Source: Rhynchonema sp. JSB1_4 (lineage: Eukaryota > Nematoda > Chromadorea > Monhysterida > Xyalidae). Taken from it: a stretch of 64,000 nt of DNA. The stretch's first letter is position 1. Each line of letters opens with the position of its first letter. The notes below the pieces were generated by a model. That model did not search any database. It saw only the letters and a program-made list of their open reading frames with translations, and was not told where the DNA came from. The position numbers and the translations under genes were made by a program. This document shows, piece after piece, positions 10,163 to 22,768 of this stretch. Location of the stretch: the NCBI GenBank assembly GCA_030248065.1, contig JASAMV010005760.1, positions 1-64,000 of the forward strand. Reading direction: 5' to 3'.

Positions 10163-13058
10163 ATGTCCTCATCTGTATCCGACGACGGTGTACCGGATGA
10201 AGAGACTGCCGCCGCCGTTTTATCCATTACCGGGATGGGTTTGGTGGCGGACTATGAGTCGAGCGAGGGAAATGAGAGCGATTTAACATTCGGGGTTCGT
10301 GTACATACCTAGTAAGGTCAATTTCACAATGGGTTCGAGTGTATGTTGCGGTCAGGCGTGTTGGCATGTACGACTCGAAATAGAGCGCAGTTAGTCATAA
10401 TTCGGCTAGCGTTGTGATGACCGCATGCAGCTTCACATGGTCGATAGTTTTGGTTTTGTAAGTTGCATGTTGCCCCAGATCTTGAAACGTCAGTGGGCCG
10501 CAGTTCAGGCTAACAGGCAATAAAGTGGTCTGGGCCGGGAGTTAATTTATCATGGTGATAGCAGAGGCCGCATTTGAAGCTCATGGTTGGGTAAATAACT
10601 CGTGAAACGATATGATTTTGAATAATCCTAGATTCAAATGCGAGTACGTGCGGAAAAATCGGAATAGGCAAACGTGCAATCCACATGCATTATGAAATCG
10701 GCGTAGGGCGGTAACAGTTTAATACTTTCGTTTATTCTATCGGTGTTTGAGAAATCGTTGGGATTCGTTTATATTTTTTCTTTCGCTGTTCTTGTTGCAG
10801 CATGGTACAAATTTTGCGACCTAGTTGATCAACTGCTTGTGCGTGCGTTGGTTCTAATTTGTTCAATATCCAGAGCTCAGACGACGCAAACGAGGATGAC
10901 AGGGGCGCCAGACACGAGATGGATAGATTGTATGGACGACCATGGGGTGCTGAACGGTGGTCATCTGTGTCTGAAACATGCGGTTGGTTTTTTTATACTA
11001 ATGTTCTGTTCAATGAATGATCGTGTTATAGTGGCTTTCTTTGTGTATAGAAACACATTCTGTTCATTCTTAGGCGGATGCGCTTCTGAGCGATGAACGA
11101 CGTAGCACAGCTAGATCTGTTGACTTACCATTGGCCAGTTGAGTGATACAATCGTTCAGATGACGCGTACTGCTATTTGATTAATACTTGAGACTTGGTA
11201 GACCTGTTTTTTCGTTTCTGTGCGAGGATTTCATACGTATGTGCGACTGATGCAGATTACAATGTTTGGTTAGGTCATATTCGGTGACATGTCTGCCATG
11301 CGGGGCGTTAAAAATGTGGTTTTATTACGTAGGAAATGAGTCAAACGCTGATTGGGAGGTGCACACGGGCGTGGCTATAAATCGACAGGATGTTGGACCG
11401 AACGACGTTGAATTACTTCGGCAACGGCCAACTGAAAGCACGCCTTCAGACGAATTTGATCAGGCCCCCGTACTATCAGCACAGGATAGCGAGTATTTTG
11501 AGCATGATGACAACAGTGAGCTCAGCGAGGCACCTCAGTTGCAGCCGATTGAACGTGATGGAGCTGTGGAGTCAGACGGTTTGTAGTGCAATGGCTTGTT
11601 AGCAGGTCTGGAATCTCATAAGTTCTACAGAGTCGTACAGACACGTCCACAGGAATGCAAAGACGAACACATGCCCAGCGGTACATCCGGTTGAAAAACA
11701 CGAAGTTATTGCAATCTGGATGTTGGCATCACGTGGGTGTAGATAAAACTTTCTAGCTGGGATAGTAGGTGCAGGAAAGCTGACGACGTTTGATAGCAGG
11801 GAGGAGGTCAAATCTTATCTAATTTATGTTCATCTGTTTCCGTGGTCTCGGCCACATATTGAACGAGACCAATTTTTACGTTTGAATGCCTCGGAACTCA
11901 GAGACGAAGCTGGGAGCAGAGAAAATTTTTTTGACGCTATGTTTTTCCGCCGAAGACCACTAACCGGCACATATTTGAGCGAAACGGCTTTGCTACGATG
12001 TATATGGCGGAGATACGCTAAAAAGTTAAGTGGGCTGGGTCCGCTACGTTGTTTTTTTTCAGCAACTGATTGCGAGTCGACGTGTCCTGAGCCACACCCC
12101 GGTTCCCACGTCGTTGATCCAGCCGTCGACACACTTGTGACTGCACTTCAGTCAGATATCGTTGCACGAGCGACGGCCTTGGGTAAAGAGGTCAGTGTAT
12201 GTGTGACATTTGAACTTCTTTGTGTCAAGTGTGTGTGATGAAGCCACAGTTGCGGTTTTTTGCACATGAATAGTGGGCGCATTGCAGCGCAGGCGTTGGT
12301 TAGTTACTTTATTGCGTCGTCACCAACTCAGAAATACATAAATAAGAAGATCAAGTGAAAGAAGCACAATTACGAGACCGGTTGTGGAGTTTACGGACAC
12401 GAAAATAAATACAGAACGGGGTGTGCAAGTTGGGAGAGTGAAAAATTTGTGCAAAACCAAGACAGGGAAGGCTGAGAACGTGAACAAAAGCAAAACGGAC
12501 AGACAGACAGAGACAACATGCAATCAGAAATCAAATCTATACAGGCAGAGCCACAACGAGGTACAAGAGTACAGTACCGGATGCTGTAGAATACTGTGAC
12601 ATAAAATCCGCAGGCAAGGTCATGGAAAGGCTGAGAAAGTGAACGAACGGAAATCGGACAGACAGACACAGACAACATGCAATCAGAAATTAAATGTAGG
12701 CAGGCAGAACCACAACGGGGTACAAGAGTGCAATACCCGATACTGCGGAATACTGTGACATAAAATCCGCGGGCAATCTGTTAGATCCTCGATTTTCGTG
12801 TCAGTATCGCATGTTTTTCCGCGGTGGCCAGCCGCTCAGGAGGACCATCATCCGTTCCCACATTGTCCTTGCAGGCCAGTAGTCCAATGTGGAGCCACCC
12901 GGGGCTCTGGCCTGAGCTCGGTTTCATTGGTCGAAAAGTCATCGGCGAATTCGGTGGGCCCAGGCATTTGCCACAGCGGCGCCGTCGTTCGTCGGGCGCC
13001 AGCACGAGAAGGTATTCACCTCCACCCCACGGGCGTGGTTGTCGTCACTACATGAAGC
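10163..13058 (+). CDS. Unidentified intron-rich gene with acidic N-terminus
   Basis: Phase-consistent exons: 10163-10294 (ATG start), 10874-10982, 11333-11578, 11775-12190, 12875-13058, together 362 codons plus one base, then open to further exons. The N-terminal ~150 residues are strongly acidic (SSEGNESD, SSDDANEDD, HDDNSELSE). The 11775 exon is a more globular stretch with PWSRPHIERDQFLR and RRRPLTGTYLSET. The 12875 exon is basic (QRRRRSSG) and ends at a strong GTGAGT donor. Further plausible exons downstream are listed separately. I do not recognise the family. The charge profile, acidic then basic, would suit a nuclear protein (inference). Confidence 0.6.
12466..12775. repeat. ~158-bp tandem duplication in an intron
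   Basis: Two consecutive copies (about 12466-12622 and 12623-12775) share GACAGACAGAC...ACAACATGCAATCAGAAAT and end with ACTGTGACATAAAATCCGC. They lie between exons 11775-12190 and 12875-13058. Confidence 0.65.
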
Positions 13059-13262
13059 GTGAGTGAGTCAAATGGCGTCCGGTGTTTCGCCGAGGTTATG
13101 ATGCACCTTGTTTTCGTTTTGATCAGTGTCACAAATCTATGCTCCAGCCAGGGTTCATGTGAATTGAGACTACCTCTTATCTTGTCAGAAGAATATGGGA
13201 GTTTGTCTCGACGGGGTGCATTGGTTAAATTTTATTTGAAAACATGGATATAATTGGCGCAG

Positions 13263-13694
13263 CTGCACACCGATATACTGACAGTCAACAAGTGTAAGGT
13301 TCCAATCGCTGACGTGAAGCGCGAGGTATCTGGCTGGTTCAATGAACTAAGAAAGTCTCAATATGAAAGGTTGGAAACTTTTATGCCTGTAACGTTCACT
13401 GGGTTTGTCTCAAAAAGGAGGATGAGCTTTCAGTGTTTCACTGGCTGCGTGGTTTGATTCCGATGATCCGCAATTGTGCACGAAGTCGAATCCAAACAAC
13501 ATTTTATTTCATACCGGCATGAATGTTTGGACAATGGTGGCTGCATGTCTCAACGCTGAAGGCACACCGAGTGTTTATTCCATCTGTCCAATTGACACTA
13601 TTCTACACCAACATAAATATTCGACATGTTTCATAGATTTGCGGTACGACCTGCGTTCCCTTACCGATGTATATATATCTTGCGGCCACGAGAG
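13263..13694 (+). CDS. Two further exons, probable continuation of the 10163 gene
   Basis: Exon 13263-13369 reads LHTDILTVNKCKVPIADVKR and ends in phase 2. Exon 13434-13694 starts in the matching phase and reads AAWFDSDDPQLCTK through LDLRYD-like text, ending before GTTTAC. A 35-nt exon (13189-13223) could bridge to 13058, but that would need a 39-nt intron, so the link is uncertain. I recognise no family. Confidence 0.45.
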
Positions 13695-14105
13695 GTTTAC
13701 ATCCGTTTCCATTACAGTGGTATGCCAAACTACGAGCTGCTGGCATCGAATCGAATAGACGGGTGCTCTTGGCAAAAAGTGCGACAGGGTGCATATCTGA
13801 TTAAGTTCGTTGGCAGGAGTGGCTTGATGAGAGAATGGGTGGATTCATTGACCACAGCGGTTGGTGGTCTGGGATGGGCTTTCATATATATTTGGTCAGG
13901 TGTCGGAAAGTGTGCAAACAAATTGTGAAGATAGCATGGGTCATACATAGCGTGAGTCATATGTGTGGTCCAATGTTATTTCTGGCCAGACACTGGGTTT
14001 TTACGTTTCCGCTCTAGGCTCTGGCAATTTAATCTGGAAATTGGGTGTATGTTAATATTGTTGTTGCGACGTTTATCACTGTTTTACTTTCTCTTTCATG
14101 GCATT

Positions 14106-14862
14106 CAAACAGCGATAATGTACCTGGCGAAGCGCAAGACGAGGAAAATGGGTCGTGGATTCGGCATGGCTACCCGTGACGACATCGCAAATGTCATAAG
14201 TACGGAAATCAGAGAAAAGGGATTGGCATCACGTTTTTCACATTTGGTGGGTCGTTCATGCGTGTTGGATAATAAACACTGATAACATTTAGTTTTTATT
14301 GACACTGTCTATGACATCGTGTTAGACCGGCAGTCGAATGCTTCAACTTCCATACTGCGGAGAGGACAGACCTGCTTGATCACCATAGTATCATTGATTG
14401 TCGAAACGTCCCAATCTGGCCTCACCGGGCGGTATGCCTAACTCAACGACTTTGGTCAGGGCTATCCGCAGTGCCCGGCAATAAGACGACAATAAATCTA
14501 TTGCGAAATCCCACCACATGGCCGCGGGAAAGATTGAGAGAACACCTATTTAGGTACAAATACGTACTGATTCAATGACAGTGTGTCCGGATTTCGTGCG
14601 TCTGATTGTGCGAATCATCTCATGTGAGAATCTCCAAACATCGTTGAATACTGGTGGATGGGACGACGTGACACAACGTCGATTCGACTTTTCAATAACA
14701 CAATATGTGTGGCTGGATCGAGAGCGACCGATTCACGCGGCTGCGTGGGGCAGTCGTGCGTATTGTTGTCCTGATAAAGACGCCCTGATTCGACAAGCCA
14801 ACCGGTTGGTGCGGTGGTTCATAACCGGACTGATCCATGCGAGCTCAGATATGGTCATTTAA
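14106..14862 (+). CDS. Probable 3' exons of the same or the next unidentified gene
   Basis: Three candidate exons: about 14112-14248 (basic, RKTRKMGRGFGMATRDD), 14358-14554 (DLLDHHSIIDCRNVPIW) and 14575-14862 (ends TAA; DRERPIHAAAWGSRAYCC and CPDKDALIRQANRLVRWF). The first two join in phase; the third does not join with the donor I chose, so one boundary is wrong or an exon is missing. Codon content looks coding in all three. The family is unknown. Confidence 0.4.
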
Positions 14863-15345
14863 CTTTGTTTCGGCTTGAGAAGACCCACGGTCTGTTTTGT
14901 GATGAAAGCGGTACCGATTTCATATATTTTTTGCGAGGCGTCGCTTGTTTCTGCACTGTTCACGATCTAAACTCCATTTGAAGCTGTATATAAGTGTAAG
15001 ATTGAATGTCAACGGTGTTGTATTGATTGCACATCATGTGGCAATGGTCACTCTGTAGAATGAGGAATGAACTTTCACCTGATGGCGTGTTCTTGACTAT
15101 GGTTTTTTTGTTACTGTTATTTTATGACTAGAGCCATGGGTTTCAAAATAACGGTTTCAGTTTTATTATTTTAAGAGTGAATCTACGTAATCTAGGCTGG
15201 AACAAGTACTGAGCAATTCCGGCATAAAAGAAATTCCAGAGCGCATAAATGATCGCAATAATATGTGAATTGGACTGAAGAGATACTCATTAAAAAAATA
15301 GAAGAAGTAACGCTTGAACTGCTGCACTGTCACAATTTCAGTCGT

Positions 15346-15543
15346 CGAATCGGTGCCACATCGTATTCGCCGATTTCCAATTGCGTGATAAACGCCGGTG
15401 AAGCTCGTACGCTACGCACACTCGCAAACACCGACATTCCGGTGCGCGTAGGACTGGATAGGCGGCATGCTGTTGAGGATATCACCAGTCGCATTCAGAT
15501 GGGAAGTGCGCGACACACACGATACAATATGGCCGACAACACG
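15346..15543 (+). CDS. Isolated internal exon, unidentified
   Basis: The acceptor TTTCAG is at 15345, with an open exon to a GTTAGCC donor. It contains VRVGLDRRHAVEDITSR. It has no phase-checked partner; the following MULE gene starts at its own ATG at 15716. The rest of 14863-15715 shows only AT-rich sequence. Confidence 0.35.
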
Positions 15544-15715
15544 GTTAGCCGGTCTGTCTTTAGAACATTGAGTGGTGTGTGTATAAAATGACTCTTTTTT
15601 GTTATTTTTAATGTTTAGGGCTTATTTGCGATTCATACATTTGATTAGTTACGTCGTGTTGGTATTGCATCGATGCTAGATGTCATGGCGTATTTTGAGA
15701 TTGTTTCAGATTGCA

Positions 15716-18700
15716 ATGTCTACAGACGGTTTTGAAACGCCGACTTTTCGCGCCACTCGGCGACAAGACAAGACAATACAGGCACAACTTCTCCGCGATG
15801 ACTACTTTGTTGGTTAGTTCTCCCGATATTAAGAGGCTGAACTCTGTTTAAAAAAAATGGCCGCATATCTTTTTGTGAGTGTCATGGAGTTGCCATGTTA
15901 CGGGTGTTTCTGGTGCTTTGTCAAGTGCGCTGCAGTTGAATGGGCTTTCAGTGGCATCAGACAGGGTAAACGGCCGGTATCTAATGGTCGTTCCCACAAG
16001 TGTGTACATTTTGCGTTTGGCGCTTGAACGACCGAAAGTAGCTCGATGCGACCGCGACACGTCCCCATCGACGGTGCAGATTGACGTCACGTTCGACGTT
16101 GGTTTTGGGTACTTTTTAGTTGTTATTTCTTTTGGAGGTGTGGGTGATAGGTGTCTTAACCTCTTATTCATAACCACGATGTGTCCGTCGTTTTGCGTGA
16201 CATTTCAGCGGGTTTATCAACAGACGCACATTTCGAATTCGGCCTCATCATATTTTAGTGTATGGTTCGGGATGCGAACCAGGTATCTCTTTTTTTGTTC
16301 AACGGGATAAAGGGCTCGGGACACAACCCTGGGAACGGTAACAAGGCATTGTGCCATAGACCGTTTTAAAGAACTCTGACAGCATATGTTACACACAGAT
16401 TTTAAGCTCTTTGGAGATTCGTTATCTCTTGGTGGAGGAATTTTTCGTTCCAGAAAAAAGTCAATTTTTGCACAACTTGGAACGACCGGTGCAGAAACCC
16501 CAAATGAGCTGGAGGTCAAGTAACACGTCAACAGCATCACAACGGCTTCTGGATAACTTATCATCACAACCTCAGTCACTCAAAGCATTGCTTCACTCGG
16601 TCACGGTGCAAAACGTTACAAAAAATCGGCCATATTTTTCGAGGACACAAATTTGTGGCTAAATTTTGAGGCCGTGCTTTGTGTTGCAGAAATGAAAATA
16701 CAACAGAAAGATAGGGCATTGTCGAAAGTACCCGAAAATAAGGTTTTTAAATTAGGAAACACTTAGGTAGCGGCGTGACAGGCTGAAAAAAACCCAAAAA
16801 AGTGCCCGCAAACTGCATAGTTGCATTCATTGAGAGAAATGTGATGTAAATAAGCCACGTATTGCATTGCGTTGGAAACGGGAAACTCAGATAAAGGCAT
16901 ACTCTAACAATCTAGACAACTTTGAAAACTTCAAACTGTATGGACCTGCTGTTGCAGCCGTGCGAACCTGAATAGAATATTCGGCTATAAGTCGTTACTG
17001 TTAAGAAGTATTGTAAATTTGATAGCACAAAACGATGTAGCTTTGAAATAGCTATCGAACGATATATAACATGGCCATGGTATCTCTTATTATGAAAAAG
17101 AAACGGCCAAAATTTCGAAATCGCGTAAGGTGAGGTGACCGTTCATTCCGGATTCGTCAAAAAAGCTTTTTTTGATCTGTGCTCTACAGCGTTAGAATAT
17201 TTTGGTGCTTGTCATATATCCTTCGAAAGCTACTCACGAGATACATTGTTTGGTGCTATCACATTTGCAACCGCTGTCAGCAATAAGCACTTATCGATGA
17301 ATATCATACTCACATTAGTATGGCTGCCGCGAGAAATTTATGGATCTTGGGGTCTTCGGACGTTAATAGCTTGTCAAACCATGCGTTTTTCTCGATTTTT
17401 CAAATGGGATATAATCTGTGCCCTTAATGTGTCACAATTTTGGCGATGAATGCAACCATCTAGTTTAGTCGGAATTTAATGAATTTTTAGGCGCGTCACG
17501 GAGCTAGCCATGAGTTTGAATGTTTAAAAACCTTATTTTCTGGTAGTTTCGACAATGCTTTAATTTTCTATAGCATTTTCGTTTCTGCAACGCAACGCGC
17601 TGCTTCAAAATTTAGGAACAAACTTCTGTTCTCGAAAAATGTTGCGGATTTTTTGGAGCGTTTCGCATCCTGACCGAATGAAGCAATACTTTGAGGGACT
17701 AAATTTGTGATTATAAGTTATCCACTAGCCCTTGTCATCCTATTCACGTGCTACTTGACCTCCAGCTCATTTGGAGTTTCTGCACCGGTCGTTCCAAGTT
17801 GTGGAAAAATTCACTTTTTTTCTGGAACGACAAGTCCCTCCACCAAGAGATAGGGGATACCCAAGGAGCTTAAAATTTGTGCGTCACATAGGCTGTCAGA
17901 GTGCTCTCCAATGGTGTATAACAATATGCCCTGCTACCAGTCCTGCGGTTATGTCCCGAGCCCTTTAAGACCAGCTGTTAGATGTTAGATTTGTTTGTTT
18001 CCCTGGACGAGTCGGCATGAGCGATACGGATGATAGTAGATTTTGTGTGATTCACCGGTATATGCAACGTCTGTTGTCTGTTGTATGGCTGGGAATTGTC
18101 GATCGTGGCTGGAGCGATTAGGGCGGCTGTCGGTCTAGTCTGTGCATCAGGTAATGTCACTTTGTCATGCTGCTGGCCCACTTGTTCTCTTCCTTCACGT
18201 TCTAATGAAGGAGAAATTGAGTTTCCGAAAAAAATTATTTTGCTCCTAAATTGTGCTTTTTATGAAATCAACGTGTTTTATCGATTTTAATTTACTTTAA
18301 TTATAAATTTGATCGAATTCGTTCTTTTTGGACACATTTTGATATTTTTTTAGTTTTGTGCAAAGTGGGCCACACTCAATTTCTATCTCATTAGAGCCTG
18401 AATGAACGGAACAAACCAGCCACGGCAACCGAAAGTGTCATGAGGTGGTGGAAGGATTATACTATTCAAAGTGCTAATTTCTTTCATGTTCAGATTGCTG
18501 CACACTACACGGTGACCGTCACAGTGCGTGTATACGGATTTGAACGACGGCTGTCTTTCACTCGACACCCCAACACATGCGGCGATCAAGATCGCGAGTG
18601 CTACATTCCTGTGGCGTGTGCGATGTTGAAAACGTGTGTCTACTGCTGCTTAGTTTGACACGCCAGTTATTTGTTTCGAAGTATTCTTAGTGTTGCTTGT

Positions 18701-21261
18701 AGAATCTAGATATGTCGTCGGAAAGAATTTCAGAAAGGATCAAAATGGATATCAATGGGCGCTGCAACGGATACAAGAATACTACATTGGTCAGTTCGCA
18801 CCTGGTTAACTTATTCGAGTCTGATGTGCGCGCGTGCCGTATTTTCTCGGAAACATGTGGATGTATGGTTGAGAAACGCGAGGCGTAATTTTCTTTCAGA
18901 TGAATTCATCACCCAGTACACGAATCAGTACACAATCAGTCATATCTCTTGATGTTTTGCAGATAACTACCCTGTCGTGGGTCAGCGACCACAAGTGAAA
19001 CGGTTCGAAGTGTGCGTTACTGACTGTGAAGGGGCACTGCAAAACGCCATTAAAGGTGTCCAGTTGTTCAATGCGCCAGTGATGCGCGAATGTGTGCTTC
19101 ATTTTCGGTGAGTTATGTATAATCGTCTAACTACTTTTCGTTATTAGATGCGTTACGGTAGACTTGAGCCCTATAGTGCAATTCGCGCTTGCGTGGGTAA
19201 GTCAACTTGCGTCGTAAAATGACGCGGGCGCACTGCTGACAATGAGCCATGCTCGTCATGGGGCGTGCGCTCTAAGGATGAGTGTACACTGTGAAGCTAA
19301 TGGATATAACTTTGCCGGAGGGGCACAGTGAATGCGTCGATCATTGTTCCCCAGGCTCTCGGTGGTTGAAATTCAAATTACTCGCTATTTGGCACGGTTC
19401 CTGCTGTGTCGTCGTGGTAGGTTACTTTTATTCTTTGAAAAAGAAAGAAAACCATTCATGTTGCAATACATCGTCTATCTACCGCTAATCATATACTTGC
19501 AGACAAAACATAGAAGACAATCTCCGCGGCGCACCGAAGGAGTTGCGTGACGCGATTCACACGTTCATATTTGGCAGGCTTTTCGGTTGGTTTTTTGGTT
19601 TCCTGTTACATTGTTGAGTGGTGTACATGTGTCATGAGGTTAAATACACACCATGGCCATGGTTCTGGTTGTGTTCATTGTGTCTCGGCTAACGGGTGAA
19701 AAGAAGAAAAAAAGATGACTGTCATTTCGGGCTGATATTTCTAGATGAACCCGGTGGTGAACTGGTATGGGCGCCCGGTTTGATTGGAACTCCACGGGAT
19801 GAAATGCAGACAAAGATCGACGAATTCAAGATTCTAATCGAGGCGCAATGTCCGCGATTTTTGGTGTACTTCCAATCGTTAGTTCTGCCTGCCGTGTGAC
19901 GCTGTGTGGCTTACGATATTTTACTTACTCATAGGTGAAGATCCAGGCAGGTGCAGTAAGGTCTTGAAGGAAAAAATACTAGTTTGAATTATTGCGTCCC
20001 CACGTCATTTATCGCAGAGTACATTCCTTTCTCTGATGAAACGAGAATGACTGTTGTGTTTGAAAGATGAACCAGTGAAATGCATGAAACATGGCATTAT
20101 CACTTTTTAATTACATTCCCGGGTAAGCTGTATTGCTTTTCTGGCCTTATTGCGCCGATTTATATTGATTTTGGTAGACGTTTCGTAGGCAAATATGACG
20201 CATAGAGAAAAGTCTGCCCCATATACGATACATGTTGGCCCAGGAAACTCGTTGTGATGGCCAATACTTGGAAGATAAAGATAAATAAAGATAAATAATA
20301 TAACTGTAGGTCGGAGCATGCCCATGGAGTGCGTAAAGTCTTCACGAAGCTGGTTGTTGCGACCATAAGTGCATATGTCTGTGCACCGTGAAATTAACTC
20401 GGACACGCTTGACGTTTCAGGTGTGTTGAGTCACGTCTCATGCAACACTATACGGCTGAAATGGTTGACACCGATTTGCGGCAAGGGCGTCAACTTGCTC
20501 CGTTGGCGATGACAGAGTTTGTCGAGTCCCTGAATGCGCAGTGAGTGAATAGTTCACATGGTAGACATAGCTTTTTGCGTTTTGAGGTGCTCCGGGCACA
20601 GATGAAATGAAAATTGGTGCTATCCATTTTAGAATGAAGAAAATGATTGGACCAAGTAGAGGTATTGGCGAGATGATGTACCAGATCACCAGTTATTTGA
20701 TGCAGTGTCACCGCTATCTTCTACAAGCAGTCACCATGGACAGAGGTGGGCATTGATGCCGTCAGGAACATTAAAGCTTTGATAAGTTATCGTATGAAGG
20801 ACATTCTTGTCCATACCAGGTCAATGGGAACTGACACCGGCTTCAAAACGACGACTTTACGAAGCCAACTTATTGGTTGCCGGATCATGTCGCGATACGG
20901 CGACGGTGAATGAGTGCCTGACTTTCATGGGATTGCCCGGTTGGTTTTCAACTTCGATTATTTTTAGGTCATGCGGCGTTCATTGCCTTAGGATGAGGGG
21001 TTACTCTTGCCTGCACTGTTTGGGGGGTATCGGATATTCCATACTACAATGAAGAGCTGGATATGTGAAATATTCGTTCTCTATTCAGTTGATGATCTCG
21101 CTATTCCACCGCGCGGCATAAAAATGGTTCGATGGAATGAACAGGTGGCCAACGCCAGACGAGTTGAGAACCGGTGGCGCATGAAACAGATTCGCTCTGA
21201 ACGGCGTGGAGAGCTCGTGTATCACGCTGAGCTCGTTGACGTTCGTTTCATATTATTCTGA
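15716..21261 (+). CDS. MULE (Mutator-like) transposase or derivative, 11 exons, intact
   Basis: Exons 15716-15812, 15880-16097, 18494-18633, 18734-18804, 18963-19107, 19503-19585, 19745-19877, 20421-20540, 20633-20745, 20820-20939, 21089-21261 (TGA). All ten introns join in phase; total 1413 nt, 470 aa. Family signature in order: IDVTFD (first catalytic Asp), HYTVTVTVRV, IPVACAMLKT, then VTDCEGALQNAI (second Asp) and CVLHFRQNIEDNLRG (C-x-x-H box), FLVYFQS, TEFVESLNAQ (the T-N-x-V-E-S position) and GQWELTPASK (R/G-x-G-x-W-x-L position). These match the MULE branch in animals in which VES and GEW boxes follow the DDE core. No FLYWCH or SWIM finger was found in these exons, and no terminal inverted repeats flank the gene. 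Ten introns in a transposase ORF is unusual and points to host domestication (inference). Confidence 0.8.
16311..17964. mobile_element. TTAA foldback element, family II, full copy inside MULE intron 2
   Basis: The terminal inverted repeats begin AGGGCTCGGGACA. The right flank is TTAA (17965-17968) and the left flank ATAA (16307-16310), one mismatch. Arms about 16311-16760 and 17515-17964 are inverted copies; for example CTCCAGCTCATTTGGAGTTT on the right mirrors the left at about 16500. The middle is AT-rich with no coding. Confidence 0.85.
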
Positions 21262-21699
21262 TTCATAAATTTTCCAGTTCGGTTTTTTCCCAGACTAGGA
21301 TCACGTTCCATAACGATTGGTTCGGTGTCAACTGTGTGTCTCGGATACCTTTTAAATTGGTGTTGGCGTTGCGGCCTGTGTTGCGCACATTGTTTGCGGA
21401 CGTGGGACACAGATCGGCGGCTCCGGGGCATATGGTGTCATTCAAGGCACATTGTGACGTGTGACCTACATTGGTTTGCGGGAGACGCATTCAGGCGTGT
21501 GAGAGACATTGAGTCCTGTAAAGTAGAATGTGGCGTACCAAAATCGACTCGGATGGGGGGACCGTTGTCGATTGGATCTCTGAACGCCCCAAGTGCATAG
21601 ACTTAGGTTTATTGCAAAAATAACACATTTTCCAATGCTCCATCTCCATCGATTTTGGCTCGCCATACTGTAGTGCAGACGCCGCGATGTCAATAGCAT

Positions 21700-22400
21700 G
21701 GTGGAGAAGGTACGCTGCGGACGCTCTCAGTGCTAATCCCTGACCGTGTGACTAATTGAACATGTATAATGTATTGTCATGGTGTGACAATGCAACACCA
21801 CTGCAAAAATTGGTCCCATCAATCGCGTGACAGCGAGTGAGACCATCATTGATTTGGAATTATCCGCTGGGCCATATCAACGGTATGTTTCCTTCGTATA
21901 CATGTATTACATGTATATTACGCGTGTAACATCAGTCTCATTACATATGGAATTGCCAGTGCGCAGACTATTTCACATTAACTTGCTGCGTGTGTTCCAC
22001 TGCACTAGGAATAATTCATCCTCTCAAAACACTGGTGCAATGAAAAATCTGTTGTTTTGATTCTAGACGAAACACGCGACTATTTGTGTACATTAGAAAG
22101 GGGGAAGCATACGGCGTGCGCCGTGTTACTCTTAATACCTGATCGTGTCAGTTGTTCAACATATACTGTCTATAGTGATGGAGTCAGAATAGAACAGAAC
22201 TGCAAACATTGGTTCCATCCCTCACGTAATAGTGAGCGACCGTCATTGACTTCCAATCATCCGCTACGCGTAACCAGTGGATTACAGTTCTGTGCAAGGT
22301 GTGATTTATATATCTATTACGCATGTAAGATCGGTGTGATTACATACTGCCTTGTCGCTGGGACAGTAATTCACATTAACTTAACAGACGAAGATATCAA
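21700..22400. repeat. ~400-bp diverged direct repeat
   Basis: 21730-21930 and 22120-22320 share an order of short matching blocks (CCTGACCGTGT/CCTGATCGTGT, CACGTAATAGTGAG-like, TATTACGCGTGTAA/TATTACGCATGTAA). The open frame at 22057-22497 crosses the second copy, but I see no splice or family evidence that it is a gene. Confidence 0.45.
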
Positions 22401-22730
22401 TTTACCACATGTTATAAAAACAAAGCAGCTAAACTTTTGTGGTGTTTTCGAGAGTGGAAGGAAAATAATGCAACCTATTCCAAGGTCAAAGTTTTAACAA
22501 TCCAGGAATATCGCTCAAGAATAGGTACTGGCGTACACGCTAAGGGGCTGGGGACATGAGTAGTATAGGGCGCGGACCTGGCTTGCCAGTGCGCACGGTA
22601 AAAACATGCGACGACCAGTGCGCAAACGTGTTTATTACTGGGGGAATGAATTTGCCAAGCGCGCTGATGTTTCAACAGTGGAACAATCTAGGTAGGCGGT
22701 GGGAATTTCCTGGCTGGCCGATGTTTCAAA

Positions 22731-22740
22731 CAGTATATAA
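22731..22740 (+). promoter_or_regulatory. TATA box of the left zinc-finger gene
   Basis: CAGTATATAAGG lies about 30 bp before the ATG at 22769. Upstream, GATGTTTCAACAG and GATGTTTCAAACAG form a direct repeat about 50 bp apart. The same block is mirrored before the right gene (25087-25097), where one base differs. Confidence 0.7.
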
Positions 22741-22768
22741 GGAGTAGTGTTTTAGGCATTTCATCACT

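Noticed and set aside
12798..13066. Overlapping plus-strand ORFs of 80-85 codons
   Set aside because: Only the frame that joins the 12190 donor in phase (exon 12875-13058) is kept; the other is a shadow.
22556..22747. 63-codon ORF in the zinc-finger promoter, present in both arms
   Set aside because: It overlaps the TATA box and is shared only because the arms are copies.
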